Below are positions 1-6,940 of a stretch of DNA of 34,013 nt, piece by piece; within the stretch, counting starts at the first letter, position 1, and each line of letters begins with the position of its first letter. The notes under the pieces are model-generated. The model worked only from the letters and a program-made list of their open reading frames with translations, had not been told where the DNA came from and made no database searches. Origin of the DNA: Nocardioidaceae bacterium (GTDB taxonomy: Bacteria; Actinomycetota; Actinomycetes; Propionibacteriales; Nocardioidaceae). The stretch lies in contig JAUJOO010000006.1 of assembly GCA_030447585.1 (NCBI GenBank), forward strand, positions 84,113 through 118,125, given 5' to 3'. The position numbers were made by a program, and so were the translations under genes.

Positions 1-1925
1 ACGTACGCCATCCGGTGACCGAACCAGATCTCGTAGTACTTGTCCTTCCCCATTACCTGGGTGTGGTCGTCGGGTATGGAGTCGTCGTACGTCTTGGCGT
101 AGTAGTAGTCGGTCTCGATGGTGTCATCGGCCAGCACGTACGACTGGCCTGCCTTGATCGTGTACTGCAAGGGCGTCACGGTCTGGTACGGGATGGAGGT
201 GCCGGCGTACGCCTCCTGCTCCGGGTAGGCGCGGCCGTACACCGGCACCGACGTAGCGCCGGGCTTGGCCGAGACGGTCGGGCCCTCGGACGGCACGAGC
301 ACCGGGTCGGACTTCGGCGTGTACAGCCAGCCGATCTCTCCGAGGTACCACACGCCTGCCCAGTCACCCGAGCGCTTCGCCACGACGACCTTCTGGCCGG
401 CCGCGAGCCGGGCCCCGATGTCGGACACGTGGGTCGTCGAGTACGACCCGTCTGGGCGCAGGCCGGCATCCTTCACCAGCGGCGAGGAGGCGTCCGGTTG
501 CGTGTGGAGGTAGACGAAGTTGGTTCCCTGCGGCTCACACGGCTGGCCGGCCTGGGTGCAGCCCACCATCGGCTGGACGTTGTCGGTGAACCCCGGTCGC
601 ACGGTCCACACGTCGGACCTGCTGCGACGGTCTGGCCCGATCGGCGCGCCGATCAACTCCATGTAGTGCTCCCAGTCCCAGTACGGCCCGGGGTCCCAGT
701 GCATTCTTCTCACCGTGGCGGGTGTAGTGCCGGGAATCTGGTCATGGCCGATGATGTGCGCCCGGTCCAGCGGGACGCCGTACTTCGCCGCCAGGTAGGC
801 GACGAGCTGCGCGGAGGTCTGGTACATCGCCTCGGTGTACCAGGTGCTCTGGGCGGCGTAGCCCTCGTGCTCGAGACCGATGGAGTGCATGTTGACGTAC
901 CAGTTGCCGGCGTGCCAGGCGACGTTCTTGGCCTCGACGTGGTTGGCGATGTGCCCGTCACTCGAGCGAAGCGTGTACTGCCAGGAGACGTAGCGTGGGT
1001 TGGTCACCAACCGGATCGTGCCGTCGTAGCTCGTCTCGGTGTCGTGGACGATGATGTAGTCGATGTCCATGTCGGCCTCGCGGTTGGCGAGGTCGTGGTT
1101 GCCGTACGCGTACGGGTTCGGGTAGCCGTACCACTCGTATGGCGCGGGGACCCACTCGCAGCCAAGCGTCGGGGGGCAGTCCGCGCGGGGGTCGGACGTC
1201 GCCGCGGAGCTCGTCGCCGTCGGGACATCGAGGCTCCGATGAGCGGCCAGCCTGACGTGTTGCCCGTCGGTGGTGACCCTGTCGGCGCCTTGCTTGATCG
1301 TGCTGAACACCCGGCTCGCGAACGCATCGGCCTCGGCGGCCTGCGGCGCCCCGCTGTACTTGCGGACCGCGTCGTACCACGCCGACACCGAGGTGCGGGC
1401 GCCGGTTGGCTGGCCGAGCTCTCGCTGGTACGACGCGAGCAGCGCCGCGCCGCCGCAGATGTTCGCCGCGTCGTCGGCCTTGAGCTGTTGGCGGTCCAAC
1501 TTCGTCAGGCGCGCGGCTACGTCGACGGTGCGCAGGGAGGCCGGACCTCCGGAGGTGACGGTCGACCCGTCACCCTTGGCGGTGCTCATGTCGGGGACCT
1601 GCACGTCAGTGAGGTGCAACGGCCCGTAGCCGCCGGAGGTGCTCATCGAGGCGCCGTGGTCGTCCCAACGCGACTCCAGATAGGAGACGCCGAGCAGGAC
1701 CGCTGACGGCACGCCGTACGTGCTGGCGGCGGCCGTGAACGCCCGCTGCCGCGCCCGGTCCGGTGGCCCGTCGGCGATCGCCCCGAGGCAGTCGGTGCCG
1801 GACGGCACCGACTGGGCGTTGGAGGGGGCGGCCGTCGTACCGACGGTGAAGCCGGCCAGCACAAGGGTGAGGGCGCCGGAGCCGGCGGCAGCTGACAGCA
1901 TGCGGCGGCGAGGAAGGTGGGTCAT
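1..1925 (-). CDS. Secreted N-acetylmuramoyl-L-alanine amidase with lysozyme-like N-terminal region (partial, 3' end off the window)
   Basis: Predicted exported peptidoglycan hydrolase; 641 codons are visible and the frame stays open to the left edge. Residues 1-37 form a signal peptide with an RRRML stretch before the hydrophobic core, so Tat export is possible. Residues about 60-210 resemble a lytic transglycosylase/lysozyme-like fold (V-P-S-A-V-L-L-G-V-S-Y-L-E-S-R, candidate catalytic Glu84, followed by GGYGPLHLTD). Residues about 285-415 are an Amidase_2/PGRP-type domain: IIVHDTE with His294, HSIGLEHEG, and HWDPGPYW with His409 and Asp411 as likely zinc ligands. The rest looks like SH3-type wall-binding repeats. 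The ATG at 1925 is preceded by GGGAG about 6 nt upstream. The domain identity of the first region is inference; the amidase domain is clear. Confidence 0.88.
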   Translation of the reverse strand, partial: MTHLPRRRMLSAAAGSGALTLVLAGFTVGTTAAPSNAQSVPSGTDCLGAIADGPPDRARQRAFTAAASTYGVPSAVLLGVSYLESRWDDHGASMSTSGGYGPLHLTDVQVPDMSTAKGDGSTVTSGGPASLRTVDVAARLTKLDRQQLKADDAANICGGAALLASYQRELGQPTGARTSVSAWYDAVRKYSGAPQAAEADAFASRVFSTIKQGADRVTTDGQHVRLAAHRSLDVPTATSSAATSDPRADCPPTLGCEWVPAPYEWYGYPNPYAYGNHDLANREADMDIDYIIVHDTETSYDGTIRLVTNPRYVSWQYTLRSSDGHIANHVEAKNVAWHAGNWYVNMHSIGLEHEGYAAQSTWYTEAMYQTSAQLVAYLAAKYGVPLDRAHIIGHDQIPGTTPATVRRMHWDPGPYWDWEHYMELIGAPIGPDRRSRSDVWTVRPGFTDNVQPMVGCTQAGQPCEPQGTNFVYLHTQPDASSPLVKDAGLRPDGSYSTTHVSDIGARLAAGQKVVVAKRSGDWAGVWYLGEIGWLYTPKSDPVLVPSEGPTVSAKPGATSVPVYGRAYPEQEAYAGTSIPYQTVTPLQYTIKAGQSYVLADDTIETDYYYAKTYDDSIPDDHTQVMGKDKYYEIWFGHRMAY

Positions 1926-2083
1926 GGTGTCTCCCAGCTGGGTGGAGCGGGACAGAACCGCCCCACCATCGCACAAGCTGCGCAGACGCCGCAATGACCT
2001 CGACGGTGGGTCGGCCGCTGCCGGCGACGGCGGTCACGAGCAGGCGGTCTCGGGGTGCAGTGACGCGGGTCGCACTGTCCCCT

Positions 2084-2089
2084 TACAGT
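2084..2089 (+). promoter_or_regulatory. Candidate leaderless promoter of the DUF4126 operon
   Basis: TACAGT lies 6 nt before the GTG at 2096, with GTGACG (2060-2065) 18 nt upstream as a -35 candidate. No Shine-Dalgarno sequence precedes the GTG, so the transcript probably starts at or next to the start codon. Confidence 0.5.
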
Positions 2090-2095
2090 GACGCC

Positions 2096-2680
2096 GTGGA
2101 CCTGATGCCTCTGGTGGCCACGTCGGGGTGGGCGAGCGGGATCAACGCGTACGCCGTGATCGTGGTCATGGGCCTGCTCGGCCGCTTCGCCGACGTCGAC
2201 GTCGTTCCGGAGTCGCTGCAGAGCAACACTGTGCTTGCCATCGCCGGGGCCATGTTCGCTGTCGAGTTCATCACCGACAAGATCCCTTACGTGGACTCGG
2301 CGTGGGACGGGTTGTCTACCCTTGTACGCCCCACGATCGGCGCCATGCTCGGATTCCTCGTCGCAGGTGACGCGGAGTCGGTCAACCAGGCTTTGTACGC
2401 CGCCACCGGTGGTGGCGCTGCACTTGCATCACACCTCGTCAAGGCCGGGAACCGACTTGCCATCAACGCCTCCCCCGAGCCCTTCACCAACATCGGCGTC
2501 TCTCTCGGCGAGGACGTGGCCGTGGTGGGCGTCATCGCTCTCGCCGTCTATCAGCCTTGGCTGGCCTTGGCCATCGCCTCCTTCTTCTTCCTCGTCGGGC
2601 TCGCGCTGATGATCGTGCTGTTCTCGCTGGTTCGCAGAGGTTGGCGTCGCTGGCGAGCCAGACAGGCAGCACGTGCCTGA
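2096..2680 (+). CDS. DUF4126 family integral membrane protein
   Basis: A 194-residue membrane protein matching the DUF4126 pattern: an S-G-I-N-A-Y start to the first helix, GLLGRFADV, then F-I-T-D-K-I-P-Y-V-D-S and the strongly hydrophobic C-terminal helices, ending in a basic tail (RRGWRRWRARQAARA). About five or six membrane segments. Function is unknown for the family. The GTG at 2096 is chosen because of the -10-like box 6 nt upstream; an in-frame ATG at 1994 would add a non-conserved, arginine-rich extension, and ATG 2105 is a shorter alternative. It overlaps the next gene by 8 bp, so it is the first gene of a three-gene operon with an ATP-grasp protein and a CrtI-like oxidoreductase. 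Confidence 0.85.
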   Translation: MDLMPLVATSGWASGINAYAVIVVMGLLGRFADVDVVPESLQSNTVLAIAGAMFAVEFITDKIPYVDSAWDGLSTLVRPTIGAMLGFLVAGDAESVNQALYAATGGGAALASHLVKAGNRLAINASPEPFTNIGVSLGEDVAVVGVIALAVYQPWLALAIASFFFLVGLALMIVLFSLVRRGWRRWRARQAARA

Positions 2681-4166
2681 GCTTCACCTCGACGTCGACG
2701 AGTGGGAGCGACATCTCAGTGCCCCGGTAAGAAACCGATCGGTCATCGTCGCGTTCGAGCCGCTGGCCGCCACGACGGGAACTGTCGAGCGACTGGAGCG
2801 GTGGGGGGCAGCCAAGCCGCTGGTCGTGGCAGAGGGCCGAGGCGTCGGTGTCGTGCCCGGGCCCGAGGAGGCCGCCATCTTCACCGTCGACGACGGCGCT
2901 TTCGACTCCGTGACCGAGCAGGTCCGGGCGCGAATGCGCCCCGAGGAGCAGCTGAGTCCGCAGCTGGTTGCGGCTGTCGACGCCTACGACCCCCAGCGGC
3001 GTGCTATGTGGTGGATGAGTCCGGTCGGACCCAACACGCCACTGCTCGGGCGCGGCGTGCTCGGCGGCCGTCCCGCGGAGCAGGCACTGCTCGAGGAAAA
3101 GCTTCTCCTCGACGACCTGCTGGAAGCCATCGACGTGTCTCGTGCGCCTGCGGCCGCAGTCACCTCCGCGTCGTACGACGAACTCATGGCAGCCACTGAG
3201 CAGGTGATGGCGGCCTCGGGCACCGACCACCTCGTCTGGGCTGGGGACGCCCGGGAAGGAACGAACGGCGGAGGTGACTACGTCCGCTGGATCCGGACCA
3301 CTGACCAGGCGAGGGCTGCGGCAGACTTCTTCCGCGACCACTGCGGCAAGGTGCGCGTATCCGCGTTCCTCGAGGGGGTGCCGTGCAGCATCCACGGGAT
3401 CTGCCTCCCGGACGGCGTCGTGGTCCTGCGCCCAGTGGAGCTCGCGACGCTGCGAGACCCCGAGCGCGGCCGGTTCGTCGCGGCCGGGATGGGTACGTCG
3501 TGGGATCCCGGGCCCGGCGACACCTCCGACATGCGGGTAGTGGCCCGGGCGCTGGGCGAGCATCTTCGGCGCAGCACGGGGTACCGCGGCGCCTTCGGCA
3601 TCGACGGTGTCATCACGGCCGACGGCTTCCGGGTCACGGAGGTGAACGCTCGTTTCAGCGCCGGCATCACCGCGCTCCACCGAGCCGCTCCTCGAGCCCA
3701 CCTGGAGCTGATCCAGCTCAACGCCCTCATCGGCCGCGATGTCGCCAAGTCCGCGGTCGAGATCGAGGAGCGCACCCTTGCGCTCCTCGACGACCACCGG
3801 TTCGTCGCCGTGCGGAGCCTGTCGGCACGGCGGACGCTGCACGAACCCGCCGAGGTCGCCGTGGGCGCCGGGGATGGGCGGCTGGAGCGCACAGACGGCG
3901 AGGTGTATGCCGGGTGGGCCACCAGGGGGGACGAGGGTGCAGGCCTAGACGTCATCGGGCACATCTCGGCCGGACCCTCGCCGCTGGGGGTGTTCTTGCG
4001 TCTCGTCCTCGCCGACGGCGTCGTCGCGGTGGGAGACCGGGTGGCGCCGTACGGCGTCCTGCTGCTCGACTTCGCGGACCGGACGTGGGACACCGGCTTC
4101 GGCCGCCTGCTCATGCCACCCGACGTGCGGTCGACACCGCCGTCCGGCGATGGTCCACATGGCTGA
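2673..4166 (+). CDS. ATP-grasp domain protein, substrate unknown
   Basis: A 497-residue cytoplasmic protein. The middle (about residues 150-340) reads as an ATP-grasp fold: V-R-V-S-A-F-L-E-G for the hinge/nucleotide strand and G-A-F-G-I-D-G-V-I followed by F-R-V-T-E-V-N-A-R-F-S-A-G, the typical metal- and ATP-binding E-x-N-x-R end of the fold. ATP-grasp enzymes usually join a carboxylate to an amine or thiol through an acyl phosphate. The N-terminal (1-140) and C-terminal (375-497) regions are not recognised. GTG start at 2673 overlaps the DUF4126 stop by 8 bp, and its own stop overlaps the next gene, so translation is coupled on both sides. The substrate cannot be read from the sequence; co-expression with an FAD-dependent oxidoreductase suggests a small biosynthetic or modification pathway. 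Confidence 0.82.
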   Translation: MPELHLDVDEWERHLSAPVRNRSVIVAFEPLAATTGTVERLERWGAAKPLVVAEGRGVGVVPGPEEAAIFTVDDGAFDSVTEQVRARMRPEEQLSPQLVAAVDAYDPQRRAMWWMSPVGPNTPLLGRGVLGGRPAEQALLEEKLLLDDLLEAIDVSRAPAAAVTSASYDELMAATEQVMAASGTDHLVWAGDAREGTNGGGDYVRWIRTTDQARAAADFFRDHCGKVRVSAFLEGVPCSIHGICLPDGVVVLRPVELATLRDPERGRFVAAGMGTSWDPGPGDTSDMRVVARALGEHLRRSTGYRGAFGIDGVITADGFRVTEVNARFSAGITALHRAAPRAHLELIQLNALIGRDVAKSAVEIEERTLALLDDHRFVAVRSLSARRTLHEPAEVAVGAGDGRLERTDGEVYAGWATRGDEGAGLDVIGHISAGPSPLGVFLRLVLADGVVAVGDRVAPYGVLLLDFADRTWDTGFGRLLMPPDVRSTPPSGDGPHG

Positions 4167-5499
4167 GGTGGTCGTCGTCGGAGCAGGGATCGGTGGGCTT
4201 GCCGTCGCGGCGAGACTCGCCAAGCAGGGCCACCGGGTCACCGTCTGCGAACGAGCAGCCGCGGCAGGTGGCGCCGTCCGGACCCTGGAGGCCGACGGCT
4301 TCAGGTGGGACGCCGGGCCGACGTCGACGACACTCCCGGCGGTGCTACGCGACCTGTTCCGCAAGTCGGGCCGTCCGATCGAGCGCTACCTCGACATGCG
4401 GATGCGGACCGTCGCCCGGCGTCACGTCTTCTCCGACGGCAGCTCCGTGGACCTGCCGTCGGGCTCACGGGCCGCGCAGACGGACGCCGTCGACGCTGGG
4501 CTCGGACCTGGCTGTGGAGCGAGTTGGACGGCGTACGTCGACGCCCAGGCCGAGACCTGGGACATCCTGCGCGAACGCGTGCTCGACCCGCCCGACGGCG
4601 GTGACGCTCTGGGGGATCGAGTCCTGGCTCGCCGACTGAAGGCCAGGACCAGCCTCGCCGCCGTGCAGAAGAAGGCGTTCAAGGACACTCGGCTGCGCCT
4701 CATCGCCGAGCACCCCTTCGTCCTCGCCGGGTCGCAGCCTCGCGACGTCCCCTCCTTCGCCGCGGTCGACGCGTACGTCGAGCGGACGTTCGGGCTCTGG
4801 ACTGTCGACGGAGGCTTCGGGCAGCTGACGAACGCCTTGGTGGACCGCCTCACCGAGCGCGGCGTCGCCCTGCACCTCGACACCGAGGTCACCGCCTTGA
4901 CGACGGCCGGCGGTGGCGTCACCGGCGTCGAGGTCCATACCGGTGACCGGCTGCCTGCTGACATCGTGGTGACGGACATCGACCCGCGGAAGGTCTTCGG
5001 TGCCTTGCTCGAGGGCGGCCGGCGGCTTCCCGGCTACCGGGTCTTCAGATCGGCCACGCCGGCCATCCCCGTCGGTGTCACGCATCTGGGCCTCGAGGGC
5101 GAGCTCGTGGACCTGCCGGAGGAAGTGGTCCTTCACGGTGAGCCACTCCTCGTCGTGAGGACAACAGGATCCGCTCCCCCAGGCCGGCGGGCCTGGACGG
5201 TCCTGCGACGAGGATCGACGCAGGAGGACGTCCTGATCACCTTGGTCCGCCGCGGCATCGACGTGCGGAGGCACGTCGTCACGCGCGTCGACCGTAGCCC
5301 GGTCGACCTGATCAACGAGACAAACGGGTCGTCGTACGGCCTGGCCTGGGCTGGCTGGCGCGGGCACGTGCAACGTGCGGGGCAGACCCATCCGGTCCCC
5401 GGGCTGTACCTGCTCGGCGCCTCGATGCATCCTGGGTCGTCGATCCCGTACGTCGGCTGGGGCGCGGCTCAGGTGGCAGCCCGCATCGGCAAGGCGTGA
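4150..5499 (+). CDS. CrtI/phytoene desaturase-like FAD-dependent oxidoreductase
   Basis: About 449 residues (446 from the alternative ATG at 4159, which puts Met directly before the Rossmann strand and is preferred). N-terminus has V-V-V-G-A-G-I-G-G-L and the following E-R-A-A-A-A-G-G, the dinucleotide-binding motif of the phytoene desaturase/amine oxidase superfamily; W-D-A-G-P-T-S follows as in CrtI. The C-terminus has P-G-L-Y-L-L-G-A-S-M-H-P-G-S-S-I-P-Y, the conserved FAD-contact segment. It is somewhat shorter than typical CrtI (near 490-500). No phytoene synthase or other carotenoid gene is nearby, and its partners are an ATP-grasp protein and DUF4126, so a true carotenoid substrate is doubtful. 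It overlaps the ATP-grasp gene by 8-17 bp. Confidence 0.85.
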   Translation: MVHMAEVVVVGAGIGGLAVAARLAKQGHRVTVCERAAAAGGAVRTLEADGFRWDAGPTSTTLPAVLRDLFRKSGRPIERYLDMRMRTVARRHVFSDGSSVDLPSGSRAAQTDAVDAGLGPGCGASWTAYVDAQAETWDILRERVLDPPDGGDALGDRVLARRLKARTSLAAVQKKAFKDTRLRLIAEHPFVLAGSQPRDVPSFAAVDAYVERTFGLWTVDGGFGQLTNALVDRLTERGVALHLDTEVTALTTAGGGVTGVEVHTGDRLPADIVVTDIDPRKVFGALLEGGRRLPGYRVFRSATPAIPVGVTHLGLEGELVDLPEEVVLHGEPLLVVRTTGSAPPGRRAWTVLRRGSTQEDVLITLVRRGIDVRRHVVTRVDRSPVDLINETNGSSYGLAWAGWRGHVQRAGQTHPVPGLYLLGASMHPGSSIPYVGWGAAQVAARIGKA

Positions 5500-5505
5500 G
5501 GGCTG

Positions 5506-6008
5506 CTAGACCAGCGCCATCGCCTGAGCGAGACGCACAACGTCCGCGTGCAGCGGATCACGGGCGGCGATGTAGTTCGCTGCGTCGCGGAGGGACATGG
5601 TTAGAACCTCGACGACGTGCTTCGTCGGCTGCTGCACGACCTGCGCCTGTGCCACCGCGTACGACCAGAGGCGCGCGGATGCGGCAGGTGTGGTCGATAG
5701 GGCTGGTCACGCACGCTGTCGGCCACACGTGAGGCGAACGTCTGAACCGGCCAGTGAGCAGGGCACCCGCCTCCTCGAGAAGCTCACGGCCGGCCAGCTC
5801 CGGAAGGGACTCGCCTTCCTCGCGAGTGCCGCCCGGAAGGACATCTTTGGGTGCTTCGGCATACGATGACGTGCCCCTCCCGGGTCTGCGCGACCAGGTG
5901 CGCCTCGCCACCAGCTCGTCGGGCACCGCTTCGGTTGGTGAAACCGAGCCGGCAGACGGCGTAGTCGATGTACCCACAGGTGACAGCGCAGAGAACTGTC
6001 GGGACCAT
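5506..6008 (-). pseudogene. NUDIX hydrolase pseudogene with frameshifts
   Basis: A complete Nudix box (G-G-T-R-E-E-G-E...R-E-L-L-E-E-A-G) is readable around 5755-5835 on the minus strand, but the frame that carries it does not continue sensibly. The natural C-terminus (A-R-L-W-S-Y-A-V-A-Q... ending in R-L-A-Q-A-M-A-L-V, stop at 5506) lies in a different frame, opened only after a stop at 5707. A good start, ATG at 6008 with GAGGAG 7 nt upstream, lies in the third frame. At least one and probably two indels are needed to rebuild one protein. NUDIX enzymes hydrolyse nucleoside diphosphates linked to another moiety. Sequencing error would look the same; the exact shift sites are uncertain. Confidence 0.6.
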
Positions 6009-6093
6009 CGAGCGTCTCCTCAGCCATGCCGAGGTCCTGTCACGATCGATGCGCGTGCCCGCTCGCGCGGTCACGTACCTACCCACATCACGA

Positions 6094-6099
6094 CATGAT
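6094..6099 (+). promoter_or_regulatory. Candidate leaderless -10 box for the GNAT gene
   Basis: CATGAT ends 6 nt before the ATG at 6106; no Shine-Dalgarno sequence is present. Weaker match than the TAGNNT boxes elsewhere in the window. Confidence 0.35.
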
Positions 6100-6105
6100 G
6101 AGCCG

Positions 6106-6648
6106 ATGAGAACAGTGCCCTTCGTGCGTCCAGCCGCTCCGGAGGACGCCGACGCCATCTCAGCCGTGTACGCACCGATCGTGAGCGAGACGGCTATCTC
6201 CTTCGAGGACTCGCCGCCGGACTCGGCGGAGATCACCCGTCGCATGCAGTCGAGGCCGCGCCTGCCTTGGCTTGTCGCCGAGGTGGACGCCCAGGTTGTC
6301 GGTTACGCGTATGCGTCTCCCCATCGGCAACGGTCCGCCTACCGGTGGTCCGCCGACAGTTCCGTCTACGTCGACTCGCTCTGGTTCTCCCAAGGGATCG
6401 GGCGGTCGCTCTACGAGCGGCTCATCAGCGAAGTTCGCGAGCTTGGCTACGTATCACTGTTCGCCGGTATCGCCCTGCCGAACGCGGCCAGTGTCAGGTT
6501 GCACGAAGACGTCGGCTTTCGGGCTGTCGGGATCTTCGAGAACGTCGGGTACAAACATGGATCCTGGCACGATGTGGGGTGGTGGCACAGGTTGTTGGCG
6601 TCCCCACCGCAACGGCCCGCAGAGCCGAGGGATTGGCTGTTGCCCTGA
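6106..6648 (+). CDS. GNAT acetyltransferase, phosphinothricin acetyltransferase (PAT) type
   Basis: 180 residues. It matches the PAT/YncA group of GNAT enzymes, which acetylate phosphinothricin, methionine sulfone/sulfoximine or related amino acids with acetyl-CoA. Visible signatures: V-R-P-A-A-P-E-D-A-D-A-I at the N-terminus, E-T-A-I-S-F-E, Y-A-Y-A-S-P-H-R-Q-R-S-A-Y, D-S-S-V-Y-V-D, G-I-G-R-S-L-Y-E-R-L in the acetyl-CoA loop, N-A-A-S-V-R-L-H, and the typical ending G-Y-K-H-G-S-W-H-D-V-G-W-W. The acetyl-CoA loop is intact. ATG 6106 is preferred over an upstream in-frame ATG at 5968, which would overlap the NUDIX remnant and add non-conserved sequence. The in vivo substrate is not known. Confidence 0.88.
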   Translation: MRTVPFVRPAAPEDADAISAVYAPIVSETAISFEDSPPDSAEITRRMQSRPRLPWLVAEVDAQVVGYAYASPHRQRSAYRWSADSSVYVDSLWFSQGIGRSLYERLISEVRELGYVSLFAGIALPNAASVRLHEDVGFRAVGIFENVGYKHGSWHDVGWWHRLLASPPQRPAEPRDWLLP

Positions 6649-6818
6649 GCCGGGTCGACGCTGTCTGCTGGCCCGTCTCCGCAATCAGGGGCGATAGTTC
6701 ACCGGGCGTTTGAGCGGCGCCCGAGCCGACCATTGCCGCGCAGCTGGTCCGAGCGAAGTCAAGATCCACGACGCGGGGATCCCAACCGGGTATCCGCCGA
6801 AACCGACCTCCATGCAGT

Positions 6819-6848
6819 CGCGGCTGCCACCGATCGGTGGCAGCCGCG
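6819..6848. repeat. 30-bp perfect palindrome
   Basis: Two 13-bp arms (CGCGGCTGCCACC and its exact complement) around a central GATC; every position pairs. It lies 170 bp after the GNAT stop and about 90 bp before the next start. As RNA it would form a very stable hairpin, but no T-run follows. It may act as a terminator for either strand, or as a protein-binding or dispersed repeat element. Confidence 0.75.
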
Positions 6849-6876
6849 TCGGGCCGTCCGGGCGACGTAGCCCTTC

Positions 6877-6900
6877 AGCCGATGCGCTAGCCGATGCGCT
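6877..6900. repeat. 12-bp exact tandem duplication
   Basis: AGCCGATGCGCT occurs twice head to tail, 28 bp upstream of the TAGCCT -10 candidate of the following gene. It could be replication slippage or a doubled operator half-site. Confidence 0.6.
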
Positions 6901-6927
6901 ACATCGCGCGGGGGGCGGGTCGGGGCG

Positions 6928-6933
6928 TAGCCT
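6928..6933 (+). promoter_or_regulatory. Candidate leaderless -10 box of the YcaQ-like gene
   Basis: TAGCCT ends 7 nt before ATG 6941, with no ribosome binding site between. The same TAGCCT-N7-ATG arrangement recurs at 23326. Confidence 0.5.
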
Positions 6934-6940
6934 CCAAATC

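Noticed and set aside
15-1706. 563-codon open frame on the plus strand
   Set aside because: It is the mirror of the amidase gene. Its product is Val/Arg/Gly-rich with no domain, while the opposite strand gives a clear Amidase_2 protein.
2532-3842. 436-codon open frame on the minus strand
   Set aside because: Antisense to the ATP-grasp gene, no domain visible, and it runs through overlapping operon genes.
3383-4639. 418-codon plus-strand frame
   Set aside because: Arg/Pro/Ala-rich out-of-frame reading of the ATP-grasp and oxidoreductase genes.
4150-5499. Carotenoid biosynthesis cluster
   Set aside because: Only one CrtI-like gene is present. The IdsA-type synthase lies 3.7 kb away in a different conserved context, and no phytoene synthase or cyclase is visible.
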